A stretch of 64,000 bases of DNA, taken from NCBI GenBank assembly GCA_964019695.1, contig OZ026522.1:14878687-14942686 (forward strand), given 5' to 3'. Below, piece after piece: positions 11,783 to 22,980 of this stretch. The position numbers and the translations under genes are program-made. The stretch comes from Loripinus fragilis (Eukaryota > Mollusca > Bivalvia > Lucinida > Lucinidae). Numbering within the stretch: position 1 is the stretch's first letter; each line of letters starts with the position of its first letter. The notes below the pieces were generated by a model. It did no database searches. It worked only from the letters and a program-made list of their open reading frames with translations, and was not told the DNA's origin.

Positions 11783-11850
11783 GGGCCACTATCGGCCCAC
11801 CAGCGAAACGCCATTGTCATGGCGTTTCACTGGTGGGCCGATAGTGGCCC
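11783..11850. repeat. GGGCCACTATCGGCCC palindrome of family B
   Basis: A 68-bp near-perfect hairpin whose centre is ACGCCATTGTCATGGCGT. It is the palindromic start of family B without the GGATCC part. Confidence 0.7.
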
Positions 11851-13130
11851 AAGACTGTAACCTGGCTACGCTAGCGGCTGCGTCTGAGCCCATGACGCTG
11901 AACTTGAAAAGCCCTCTTTCCTCAGTAAGGGTCCAACATACCCGTGTATTGTGCTATCGACAATATTGATTTGATCAGTTTTCGTGTATATAGGTTATAA
12001 AGAAACGTAATATCAGTTATAATGATAAGAAACAATAAATGATTATCAAATTTTGAACGAAATGGCCGTCTAAAACGTAAGTTGAGTTTTAACTAATACA
12101 AATTCTAAATATTGTACTAAAATGCAAAACTTATCCTCATATGAAATGTAGCCGCGCTCTGGATATTTGGGAATAGCAGTTGTGCTAAAATACAAAAATC
12201 ATCCTGATATGACATTGTGGTGACGCTCTGGATATCTATAGGAATCTGTTATATTAATGTGCAAAACTCATCCTCAGGGAATCGCAGTAGTATTAATCTT
12301 TTACGATACAGTCAACAGCTTAAGTCAGTGTGAGGCGATCTTATCCTGGGTACACGTAGGTTCAGTAAGTGGTTAATGCAATCGTTTTGCTAGTATCTTC
12401 ACTGCAAAAAAGGTAACTTGACGTCAAACTTGATGGCAGCTGAACTACCACTGATTTTGGAGTAACCTTTCAACTGGCAGATGAGCTGCCACCTCTTTCG
12501 GTGTAACATAACACATTTTACATTGTGGCAACCAGTAGATTGTTTTTGCCATCTACTGTTATCATTTCCGGGTGTAATATTTGTAAAGGTGTTGAAACTT
12601 TAGTTCCAGACGGTTTCCGTGACTATATACATGATATAAGCTTTATTCTTGCATACCAGATCGCACTTTCCGCTGTTTTTACCCATATGAGAATATGAGA
12701 ATTAATCTATCATGAGTGTGAGGATGAGATAGTAAATTTCGTCTTGGCATCCCGAGGCGTGACCCAGAGAGACGGATTTTTCTTTCCCACCCTTACACTC
12801 ATGGTACAGATAACCCAAAGGCTGTGAAGCGTGACTGTTATTACAATATTGATATGTTCTTATAGAAAAAAGGGTTTCAAGCATTTATTTACATTTACTA
12901 TAAAAGCTTTGACAAACACAGATGTTCCAGCCCGACTGACTCATTTTACGCATTCTACATCAATCTTTTGAAAAGGAATACCCAAAGGTCATTAATCAGA
13001 GATCGTGGTACATATATAGATTCTTATATTCTTCGAAGAATCCGAAAAGTCAAATTTTACATGAGATTTTGCTACTTGCCACAATGTTGAGCAACGCAGG
13101 CTCAGGAAATTGGCGCAAATGCACAGTCTC
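11851..13130. other. No gene; one short tandem repeat
   Basis: Bases 12117-12290 hold about 2.5 units of 66 bp (words ATCCTCATATGAAAT and CGCTCTGGATAT). The rest shows no repeat or coding signal that I trust. Confidence 0.4.
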
Positions 13131-13425
13131 ACCAGGCCTCGATGTTACAAAACTTAAGTTCATTCTCAGATTCAAAATAAAGCGCAATGATTGGCTGCTT
13201 CCGCAAGGAGCCAATCATTGCGCTTTATTTTGAGTCTTCGACTGTACTCAAGTTTTATAACCTCGAGGCCAGGCCTCGAGGTTATAAAGCTTGAGTTCAT
13301 TCTCAGACTCAAAATGAAGTGCAATGATTGGCTGTTTGCGGACACGTGTCCACAAGCAGCCAATCATTGCGCTTTATTTTGAGTCTGAGCTTGTACTCAA
13401 GTTTTATAACCTCGAGGCCAGGGCT
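13131..13425. mobile_element. Two palindromic MITEs in tandem
   Basis: Each of the two units (about 13131-13272 and 13272-13425) is a hairpin with the arm GGCCTCGAGGTTATAAAACT then CAATCATTGCGCTTTATTTT in inverted copy. The units meet head to tail at GAGGCCAGGCCTCGAGG. Mirror-image open frames on both strands result from the palindrome. A fragment is at about 55621-55672. Confidence 0.78.
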
Positions 13426-13429
13426 TTAG

Positions 13430-14090
13430 CTCCTCGCATACACAAAGTATGGATGAAGATTCGGACCAAAATTAGACATGGCTTTTAAAATGAGATTTTG
13501 CGCATATGCGATTAATACCAAAGTCTCATGATGAATCATGGTTTTAATAACCACCACGGGAGGAATTTCAACAATACTTTGGCCAGATTTTTTTTATTTG
13601 TTGATTTGCGGGAAATATTTTCAGATTTAGGGTCGGGAGGACTAAAAAAAGCTCTGAAAATAACCAGTTGAAGAAAAGCTCTGAAAATGACCAGTCAACT
13701 GGTCATTTTCAGAGTTTTTTTTTTTTAAATATCTCCAGAAAAACAGTAAAACTAGTAGATATTAAACCTTTATCTCAAAATATTTCATCTTTTTCCTAAA
13801 AACCTGAACTGGACAATCATTTCAACAGTGTCACTCTCAAAAATTCTCAGGCAGAATCTCGAAAAATATTTTTTTCAAGTATAGAGTCGGCGGATAAATA
13901 GAAAAAAAATAGATTTTTTTCTACTTTCGTAGGAAGGTTTGTAAATCGACTAATAAGAAAATTCTGGCCTTATCGTTGTATGCAATGACCCGGTCTCTTG
14001 TAAAGCTAACGGTAATGGGAACCAGTTAGCCACACCGGCTAGACAGTAACCTAATAGTTGAATAATGGATATGGGGGCAGAAAGAGACAA
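13430..14090. repeat. Mostly unique DNA with one hairpin
   Basis: At 13648-13724 AAGCTCTGAAAATRACCAGT is duplicated, and the second copy faces ACTGGTCATTTTCAGAG, giving a 23-bp hairpin. No gene. Confidence 0.45.
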
Positions 14091-14093
14091 GCG

Positions 14094-14757
14094 AAGTAAG
14101 TAAGGGTGCAAAGATCAGGAATCGATACATAGAGAATACTAGGTGAGTGTCTTTTGATATAAAGTTTACCAGGCAAGGCTTTGAGAACGCATGTTGACAT
14201 CGCGAGGCTTGCCGAGCGATTCAACATGCGTTCTCAAAGCCGAGCCTGGTAAACTTGATATCAAAAGACGCGAACCTGGTATTCTATTTATCAGTTTACC
14301 CATTGTTGAACACTCTTCAAACTAGCGATAATGACGTAATTTTTTATTTTTGTGTTGATTCAGCGTCATTAGCGACGTCATTCAAAAAGTGAAACGTCAC
14401 CATGACCTGATAAAGGTAACATGCCGTGAGATAGGAAACGTTTATTAGGTTATGTTGAAACAATTCAGTTAATATTAGGGGTGACTGATAAAATCAAGTA
14501 CCACACCTGGCCCAGGATACCACAAACGAGAGCCAAGAGGTCAGCCCTTTCCCAGGAGGTGACCACAAAGCACATATAAACAGACGCGCACTAAGACATA
14601 GCAAACACAAGACAGAACAAAAACATAAAATATACACAAAAGAAGTACCGCCTTGGAACGGTCAGTAAAATATTTGAATGGAGGGCTTAAACCAGTTTAA
14701 CGGCACCAACCTCACCCGTAATTCAGATGGAGATCAAGACACATAGATATTTGGTTT
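14094..14757 (-). repeat. Solo Penelope pseudo-LTR with a nested family J element, just upstream of exon 1
   Basis: Bases 14094-14128 and 14491-14757 are the two halves of one pseudo-LTR plus 3' region, on the minus strand. The break is filled by the family J foldback element (14129-14490). The outer end stops about 50 bp before the exon 1 ATG and 30 bp before a possible splice acceptor. Confidence 0.8.
14129..14490 (+). mobile_element. Family J foldback element, copy 1
   Basis: It is 362 bp and starts ATAGAGAATACTAGGTGAG. It has a hairpin of about 120 bp (14150-14272) with the tip GCGAGGCTTGCCGAGC, then a unique tail ending GGGTGACTGATAA. It is inserted in a solo Penelope pseudo-LTR. The hairpin tip is identical to that of family A, and the start is similar (TATAGAGGATCTTACATGAG in A). 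Confidence 0.85.
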
Positions 14758-14806
14758 GCCACTTACCAAATGTCCATCTTTTACAGGTAATTAAAGGCTG
14801 AAAAAC

Positions 14807-14842
14807 ATGGCAGCTAAAAGAAAAGACGTCAAGGAGCTTCAG
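14807..14842 (+). CDS. Coding exon 1, start of the ankyrin-ZU5 gene
   Basis: The ATG has a good Kozak context (A at -3, G at +4). It opens a 12-codon stretch (MAAKRKDVKELQ) that stops exactly at a strong donor, GTATGT, in phase 0, matching the phase-0 acceptor of the ankyrin exon at 32,246. A pyrimidine-rich acceptor ends at 14,786, so an upstream non-coding exon may splice in 20 bases before the ATG. The peptide is basic, with no signal sequence, which suggests a cytoplasmic protein. It lies about 50 bp downstream of a solo Penelope pseudo-LTR. The short length makes this the least certain exon, and another first exon could exist. Confidence 0.6.
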
Positions 14843-15149
14843 GTATGTCATTTGAGTCTTGTAGTGACACATTTTATGCTCCATACATGTCATTCTGATA
14901 GTCCGACCCAAACGACCATTTGTTTTCTCTACACATTCATCAGAGATCATTTTGTAAAAAAGAAAATCCTAGTTGTTTTTGTTTTTTTTTGCAAAATATT
15001 GCCAACATTTTAACAATGACAGATAAGTGTATGGCATGTGTGATAGCACCCATATTTGTATAAGCGCACGCTAAGTACTTCTTAATAGTGGAATAAAATG
15101 ATAAGCTAAAATCTAAATAGAGGCTCGTGTATTATTGCATTTATTTATA

Positions 15150-16998
15150 GTTTACTCCGCCCCTTCCTGTGCTTCTTAACCAATTTTGAATTTTTGACCA
15201 ACTTAATCACATATTTTGTCAATATTTGTAATATCCATTAATAAACCACTGGCTGGATATGGTTTATCTCCCCATAGGGGGGATTTTGTAGACCATATTT
15301 TTTCTTAAAGACCACTGTCTTGCAAGGTTTTTGCAACATGTTAGCCCTCTGACAATGGCAGCGTCAAGCTGTAACAGCCTGTTACATCCGTTACCCTATA
15401 AAATATTTGATAATTAACATTCTTTTTAAGACTTCAGAAAATTGCAAAAGATAAGGTAAGATTTCCAAATTGGTTATATCTTCTAAGTAAGCTATTACTG
15501 GGCCACAGATATAGAACTTTGAAGACAAATATAGTCACCCAAGATGTACATGTTACATTTTTTCATTGAACCCCCTTTAAATGATAAATGACTATAATAT
15601 AGTTCGTCTTAAGTTTTATTTAAACCAGTTTATGTTCAATAATTTGATAATATATTAAAGAGTTTTTATTCACCTTTTCAAAACTGCAAGCATTATGTTT
15701 CTATCTTATATACTTTTGAGCTATTAGATGTTGAACATGATAGCCCCATATTACACAAAATGTTAATTGTAATTCTCTAGGCCTTGCAATGGGTATAGAC
15801 CCCCTCCCCCCAGGGAGAATTTTGTACACTATAATTTCCTTAACATTAGATAAGCCACAAAATGAAATGTGCAAGCTTCCTGAGAGTGGCAGCGTTAGCG
15901 TGTAACATTAAGTTACGTACGTTACCCGCAAAATAACATTACATTTTCCTGATTATGTCTTCAATATTATATATTTACACTTTTTTAAAAGTCTGGCACA
16001 GGTTTAAGAACTTATGATCACACAGTTACATATTTTTAGCATTCATTTTATAAATGTCTTGAGTTTTCTCCGCTGTATATGTTACTTAGTGTTTCATATG
16101 TTATTTCCAAGTATCGGAATGTCAGTTATTGGCTTTTACATGTATTACATCCGTAATTGAATATAGCAAATCTATAAGGCTGCTATTCAAATGAATTGAA
16201 GTTCCTTATTATGGTGTCCTACTCTATTTTTACAGCCCAGGTTACATACTCCCCCCCCCCCCCCCCCCCCCGAATACCATTAAACGTTCAAGATAAGGTC
16301 TCCGACACTACCTGCTTGTACTTATTCGCATGCTGGCATAGGTCTATGTAATTCTTATAACTCTGGCTCATTTGCTGAGGAAATAACTCTCAAAGCATAA
16401 ACTACCATAAACCCTCTTTTTATAGAGACATCAAATATAGTTAACATTATACTCCTAGAAAGTTTGTAACATACAGTGCAATATGTGAGTAACAAATTAA
16501 AAAAATCAAATAAAACCCATCAGGTAGAAGTTATAAAGTTGTTTCTTGTTAAGCTATCAACTCTTCATATATTATTCAAGGGTTTAAAAATTTTTCCAAT
16601 ACAGCTCATTAATTCTCTATCAGATTCATCTTGCAAGGATTGTGTAATATGATAGCACTCTGGTAATGGCACCATTACCTTGTTTCAGCCAATTGCATAT
16701 ATTACCCATCCTCATCTTTGATAATTTAAGTAAATAACATGACTTCTGAAAAGTGCAAACCATAAAGTAAGATTTCCAAATTGGCTATATCATCTTAGTA
16801 AGCCATTTTTGAGTCACAGATGTGGACCTTTGAAAACAAATATGCACACCAAAGTGTTACATATGTTACATTTTTTTCATTATTTCTTTATAAATGATTT
16901 ATGAATCTAATATAGTTTGATATTTTTAAAATGTGAAAGTGCTTCCTAATTTATTTTGTATTAAGGACTTTTTATATACCTTTTGGAAACTGCAAGTA
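15150..16998 (+). repeat. Diverged satellite-like array, plus orientation
   Basis: Long units recur. TAAGATTTCCAAATTGG appears at about 15456 and 16764, and CCCCC(T/C)AGGGAGAATTTTGTA at about 15275 and 15800. GTGGCAGCGT / ATGGCAGCGTC followed by GTAACA..GTTAC appears at about 15355 and 15885, and ACTGCAAGCATTATGTTTC at about 15685. A reverse-oriented relative is at 28240-28900. It has a 22-bp C run at 16249-16270. Confidence 0.6.
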
Positions 16999-18060
16999 CA
17001 GTGAGCCACTTTAGTTACGCACCACTTATAAAATGTAAAATTTCTCGGAAAAGAAATATGATATTTTTATTTTGAGACTACCAACGTAAAGCGCATCTAT
17101 ATTTGCATTAGCCGTTGAATTTTCATTGTGATCAGATCAGAAACAAAGGAGAAAATGGATTTTAAAGTGCACTACCCTCAAAACACCATTTCACATTGCA
17201 TTATCTCGAATGAAACTCAGATCGCATTGCCCTTTTTCAGGGTCGAATTTCTGCTATGCCAGATATAAGAGCCGATTTATTCTTGCCAATATCTAAGACT
17301 GGTGTGTGATTGTTAACTTCATAGTTTTTTTTTAATGTTTTACTATTTTGGTTCCCAGCTGACCAAGGTTTGAAAAAAGTTGGTTTTAGTACCTTTTTTT
17401 AAGTTAGTTAAAATTTTGTATGATTCTGAGTTGACTAGTTATCAAAACACTTCTTTTATGATTTCATTTAAAACAACCATATATCCGCCGTTTATATTCG
17501 TAAAAAAATTAATGGATTTATTGGCGTCATGGTGTTGACGTTAGTGATGACGTCACTACTACCAAGGCTATACGACGTGTCAATGATAAGATGTTTTAGT
17601 GTTTTGATACTTCTATGTCCACAAGTGACTCATTACAAAATATTTTGCGAAGAAAACCCAGTTTGATTATTGTATATGACGTTAATATGACGTTAAAACG
17701 AGCATTTCTTCAAAAAGTAACGGTGTTACTAAATTCAACGACCAAAAAAAGGCGTTTTACTTGAATTAAAAAACTGTTTTTGGTGTTTTTCCGTCACAAC
17801 GATCACCATGAATTATGCCTAGCACAAAACAAAAATAGAAAATATAGACGTTCCGCTTGCACGTGCATTTTTCAAAATTTGTCAAAATTGCCTTTGAGTA
17901 GCAGAATGATTCGCATGAGTGATTCCAATAAAAAAAAATCGATGTTATCAAACAGATAAAATGTCAATAAATAAATTATCATAGAGAATGTTCGATTCAA
18001 GCATTTTTATCAAAAAATGTGGGCCCTGAAAAAGTGGTGCGTAACTAAAGTGGCTCACTG
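16999..18060. mobile_element. Tc1/mariner-type non-autonomous element, TA target duplication
   Basis: 1,062 bp. The ends are CAGTGAGCCACTTTAGTTAC and its perfect complement (29 bp in all), flanked by TA (16997-16998 and 18061-18062). The satellite unit at about 15680 (CTGCAAGCATTATGTTTC) shows the unfilled site. The interior has no transposase. It has GTGACGTCACT and GTTTTACT motifs only. Confidence 0.9.
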
Positions 18061-18175
18061 TATTATGTTTCTATGTTTTATAAGAAATGTGTTGTTGAGT
18101 TTTGAACATGGTAACCACATATCACATAAAATGTGAAATATAATAATCTGGCTCTTTTGCTAGGGTACAATCAAG
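18061..18175 (+). repeat. Satellite-like array, continuation after the insertion
   Basis: TTATGTTTCTATGTTTTATA, then GTTGAACATG-like and CACATAAAATGT words follow the order at 15690-15780. Confidence 0.55.
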
Positions 18176-18480
18176 TTTTCTTTCACCCAGAGGTACTCGA
18201 TTTCCTTCCCATTTATTCTCCACACATTTTGTCCATATCCGGGAAGCCTTGCATGTTTTCATGGGAAAGATTTGATAGTTCAATCTTTGTATGTACACCT
18301 CAAGCTGATGTTCATGCCATTTGAAATAGTCAGAATATGTGTTTGGCTTTGGTACTTTTTTCACCAACATGTTGTATTGCAGCTATTCACATTTATATAA
18401 ATAGCAACACGTAAGTGTTTCATGTCACTGATGAGTGCCTACAGCAATTCTTTGTGTGTTTTTCTACCCTGCTTAGAATG

Positions 18481-18730
18481 TACGAGGGTCATTTGGAAAG
18501 TTCTTAGCATGACATCATAACTCCACAATGCGTTGATGAAATGCTATCAAATAACACTTTTTGGAAACGAGAATTCAACTGCTACTTGATGGATTTTTGT
18601 CGAAAACGGACTTGGCGTGCACGTGCAGCGCATGCTCAAAATGAGTAGGGGTTTATATACTGGCGGAAATTTTAAGCAAAATACTTGGGAAAAACGAAGG
18701 AAAATTGAGGACCTTATTTGCGATCATGAT
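18481..18730 (+). repeat. Mariner-type left end
   Basis: TACGAGGGTCATTTGGAAAG, then TTCTTAGCATGACATC, is a typical mariner terminal repeat beginning at a TA. The matching inverted end is at 25490-25515. About 250 bp of non-coding 5' region follow. Confidence 0.65.
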
Positions 18731-19104
18731 TTGACAAATTAACGATTTGGTGCCAAAATATTTTTTATTAAAATATATTATGCGATCACTGCTTGCATGA
18801 CTATCACCTTTACATTCGGAAAATGTAGACTATAGTGTTTCCAGGACTTAAGTGACCCCCGTTATTTGCTAATTATTCTTTAATGGTGATTTTAATTGAA
18901 AAATAAATTAGAGAAATGAATTTAGATATAGACCGCGTAATTGAATTATTTTTTTTTTACATAAAAGTGACTCTTTGTATAGGCTGGGACTAGATGGAAT
19001 TTTGGTGTGTTTTTGCCGCTCCTCTTTGAATTAGTCCCCAAGATAACCTACCGATATAAACAAAACATGGCTTATACGGGTCAGTGGAGGTAATTCGTCA
19101 GTCC

Positions 19105-19260
19105 TACAGATAAGAGTGCGTAACAGAAATTTATTTTTTCTATTACTCAACCAAAAAATATTTGCAAAAATATTTAGTGTGTACTCAAAACAACCGTCTC
19201 GATGATACGGTTCTTTTGAGCACCAAAAACACGTGTTTAACTGATGAAGACAGTTGCAGC
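19105..19260 (-). repeat. Family G repeat, copy 3
   Basis: GAGTGCGTAACAG, TACTCAAAACAACCGTCTCG and GATACGGTTCTTTTGAGCAC are in the same order as copy 2. It lies inside the 18836-20321 TIR unit. Confidence 0.6.
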
Positions 19261-19414
19261 TCACGCTAAAACTGCTTAACTGGACCAATCTTCGCGCATT
19301 AGCCTATGATTCACTGCTTATACTGACTTATAAACTCCACTCGACATCTAAAACCGATGCATTGAAATGGCCTGTGTTAAAAAGCGATTCAAGAAATAGT
19401 ATTGTCTAAACCTT

Positions 19415-19880
19415 AAATGCTGGGTTGTTGTTGTCCTCTGCTGAGTTTTCTTTTGAGAAAATTATTTTCTAAAAAAATATGTCTTTCAGGAATACAAGTA
19501 GGTTTTCAATCAGTATGGATCCAGATAATGCCAAACATTTTAGCCTGAGCTTGGCTTCGGCTGTTGACAAAGTTTATCAGCGAAATATCTTAAGCAGGCA
19601 AATCCCTGATTCGCTTTTTCTCGTCAACTCTCTAATTTGCTTGAATTGTCGTCATAAACTCTTTACTTACTAGTGTCGCCTGCTGATAACCTGTGCAAAC
19701 AATTTAGACCGATTGGCATGATCTGGATCCAAACTGCTTGACACTCTACTGATACTACCCAAAAAAAAAATAGAAAAAAAAACAACAACAAAAAAACTGA
19801 TTTTGAAAAAAATATCAGCAGACGACAAAACCATGGCAAATTACCTCGTAGGCAAAAAGAGTCGATGAATTGAAATGGAA
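19415..19880. repeat. Family K element
   Basis: GTTGTTGTCCTCTGCTGAG at the left and ATCAGCAGACGACAAAACCA at the right, with GATCTGGATCCAAACTG and GTCGCCTGCTGATAA inside. Confidence 0.5.
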
Positions 19881-20321
19881 GGTGCTACATGTACATGCAG
19901 GTTTCATGCTTAAGCCTTACATTTGCCTGCTTTCAATACGGCACGGTCTAGGACCCATAAAGGCTTTTACAATTGCGTGTGTGCGTGCGTGTGTGTGTCA
20001 AAGTGATGACGAAATGCGGAATGGATTCTCGTTGAATCAGCGGATATAGATATTCCTGTAGGCTGGTATATATCATCATAGCAATGCAAATATACCAGGT
20101 GTATCTATAGGGGTACACATGGGTATATTCATAGGGAAAAACAACTAAGTTATTCTTTTGTACAGGGGAGTTGGGCTTCAATTACAGATAAGGGCGTCTC
20201 CCAAAAATAAGTTTTAGTTACGCGGTGTGCGTTTAAATCCACATGCTAAGTGCCGTTCTTCTAGGTTAAATTAAAAGCTGTTTAAAAAAGAAAAACGGGG
20301 GTTACTTATACTCTGGAAACA

Positions 20322-21184
20322 CATTAATAGAAAATTGGTAAACTTTCAAAAATGAGGCTTTTTTCTATTTTTCTTTATACTTTTGCTATAAATTGTGCTA
20401 CTACAGGAGCACGAAAAAAGCCTAGTGAGTATATGTTTTGCTTTATTTGGAGCGAACATTGCATAAAAACCACTTCGTCGCACAAAGAGTGTGGCTTGTT
20501 TAGTTCTGTAATGGGGTAACTTAAGCCCTCACATTTTGTCGATGACATAAGAACTTCTCATAGTATATCGTTAGCCATCACAAAATTGATTGATTTCTAC
20601 TCTCAATGTATTTTTACTTTTTTGTTTGCCACCGTTTTCAATTGAAATGAACAAGAACGATAACTCATAGCTAAACTTACTCTGCCCCATGGGAATATTA
20701 TAAGAGTTATCTTCCCTTTGTTCTGGCTTTTAAAATTTAATCTGGTTTCAATACAAAGAACATTTAGTGTGCTTGACAAAAATACAAAAGCACAGCATTT
20801 TTAAACTACTGTCGGTTATATATTTTCAAAATATGTGCATTATGACATGCAATTTATAATCGAAAACAATTAGCGCATTGCTTTGCTTTCTAAACGGTTT
20901 TGGTATTGTTGTTCCGGATTTTAGTATTAAGAAACATCCAACTCGGTCATCAATTGAATAATAACGGTATCAGATTTTCGCCTACCAAATGGCACAAAAT
21001 TATCTAATTTCATGAGCTATTGTTAACGTTCTGCACACTTTTCAAAAGGTAAAATGTTATATTTTCCACTGAAATTTTGCGTTTTCCAGTATACAAACAA
21101 GTACATGTATTCACAATAGTATTTTTCTTATCTGCATTATAATATCCTCTTGAAATTTGTGCCATAACATAGAGGAGGGATAGG
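20322..21184. other. Intron DNA, nothing recognised
   Basis: AT-rich, no long open frame, no repeat partner seen in the window. Confidence 0.3.
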
Positions 21185-21398
21185 TCTTTTATGTTTTTGT
21201 TATGTCTTGTGTTTTCTATGTCTTTGTGCGCGTCTGTTTACATGTGCTTTGTGGTCACCTGCTGGGAAAGGGCTGACCTCTTGGCTCTCGTTTGTGGTTT
21301 CCAATATGAGTTTGTCACTTTCCCATTGGTATCCTGTGTCAGGTGTGGTACTTGATTGTATCGATTTCTGATCTTTGCACCCTTATTTACTTTGATTA
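21185..21398 (+). repeat. 5' pseudo-LTR of Penelope copy 1
   Basis: Nearly identical to 25222-25434 over about 214 bp, with a few substitutions. Diagnostic words are CTGCTGGGAAAGGGCTGAC near the middle and CTGATCTTTGCACCCTTATT at the end. Related solo pieces occur at 14094-14757, 28917-29115, 53567-53840 and in small fragments around 54440, 55190, 55740 and 56760. Confidence 0.85.
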
Positions 21399-21713
21399 TC
21401 AGAGTTGTTTTGTCTGTGCTGCGTGGCGGCCCTAAAAAGTCTCCCCGCACTTTCATTTAATGCTCTTATTTTTCCAATCCTCAGGATTGTGTGTACATTC
21501 TCCTTCCATTATTCCTGTCCCTGGATATCCTCTATGTCTTGTACCGCATTTAAGATCACTAGATGACCGATTTTCATACCCCATTGTATAACTTCTGCTT
21601 TCTATATACCTGTGGACTTGTATTAGCCATTTGGATTATCGCTTGCATTTGTTATGCCTTCCTTTGCTTTTAAGGACTCATATTAATACTGGCTGGTCAT
21701 TTTAATAACCGGT

Positions 21714-22980
21714 GTGTTGATTGCTTGTCTTGGGATGGTACTTACCCACACAACTTTTAATGATAAAACGAAAATAACAGAATTACATTTATCTCCAATT
21801 AGTTTACATTGGGCGTACTCTGTTCGTATTCCTAGTTCAGTTAACAATTTTCGGGATATGCTTCCTACCATTAGGTTTTCTCCTCTTGGGTCACCTATTA
21901 TCAGGAAGTATACTAAACCGTTTAATGCATTCAAAAGACGAGGAATGTATCCTAATGTTTCTAAGTGCAATGCCAAGTGGTGTGTCTGTTGCACACATTA
22001 TGTACTAATACTACCATTACATCATCTGTAAATGGTAGGCAATTTTCCGTAATTAATAATAATGATTTGGACTGAACTTCATCTGATCTGATTTATGTTA
22101 TAACTTGAACTGAAACTTACTGTGGAATGCAATATGTTGGACAAACTGGTCGATCCCTCAAGACTAGGTTTCATGAGCACTTTCGTAAAATGAAAAAGCC
22201 TAAAAAATGTGATACATTTCTTTATCGCCATTTCAAAAATTATGGTCATTCACCTAGTAAAATTGTAATTCAGCTGGTTGAAAAAATTATATATGATCCA
22301 AATTCATCAACTAGATTAAAAAATATAAAGAGACATGAAACTGAACTTAAATGGATTAAATTTTTGCAATCACCTTTTCCTTCAGGCTTTAATGATAATA
22401 TATACCATGAAGGCAACATTTCTTAAATGCCAGATTTTGATGTTTTTTCTGTTTTGGAATGTAAAAAACGTAAAAGTAGATCTCATGGTAAACGTAAAAA
22501 TGACAACATTAAGCGCAAAATTTGTACTGAAAAACGCTTAAATACTTCTCTAAAGGATCTTTCTTTGGCTTTAACTAATCATGGTCGGCATGGCTTATTT
22601 TCATTTTTAAGTTCCTTGCCTGTCTCAGTTTTACGCAATATAGAGTTAGAGGCTAATAAACTTTATGATAGAGCAAACAAATTATATAAAGCAGCACACC
22701 TTACAAGGTGTTATGTTCAACATTCCTTAGTTCTTATATCGATTCTGAGGTCAACCATAAACGTCATTTTATCAAAATTCCATTCATTAACAAAGGTATT
22801 GAGTTTATTGATTTACATAGTATCTTCAAGTATAATTCAGTGATTTCATCTATTCCAAATTACTTTTATAATTCTGAAACTCCTATCATTTGTTATAAAT
22901 ATAACAAACCAATTAGGTCTACTATATTTAACTTTAATAAAATTGTAAATGATTTAGATATAGATTCCAATACTCCTGCC
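21714..22980 (+). pseudogene. Penelope ORF, GIY-YIG endonuclease and linker part
   Basis: A leading segment with a cysteine cluster (KCNAKWCVCC, about 21960-21990) is followed, after a one-base frameshift, by the endonuclease. LIYVIT (22088-22105) is the GIY strand, MQYVGQTGRS the YIG strand, LKTRFHEH carries the catalytic Arg and a His, and RHETELKW the metal-binding Glu. Two TGA codons, 22073-22075 and 22106-22108, stand where PLE endonucleases have zinc-finger cysteines (before and after the GIY strand). TAA at 22424-22426 is AAA in copy 2, so it is a true nonsense change. The lysine-rich linker continues from 22427. Confidence 0.8.

Larger units (their letters stand above)
18836..20321. 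mobile_element. Probable 1.5-kb TIR element
   Basis: TGTTTCCAGGACTTAAGTGA then CCCCCGTT at the left faces AACGGGGGTTACTTATACTC then TGGAAACA at the right (about 24 of 28 match). The interior holds family G and family K copies but no transposase. Confidence 0.5.

Noticed and set aside
13172..13382. Mirror-image 63-codon frames on both strands
   Set aside because: They arise from the tandem palindromic MITEs and are not independent coding evidence.
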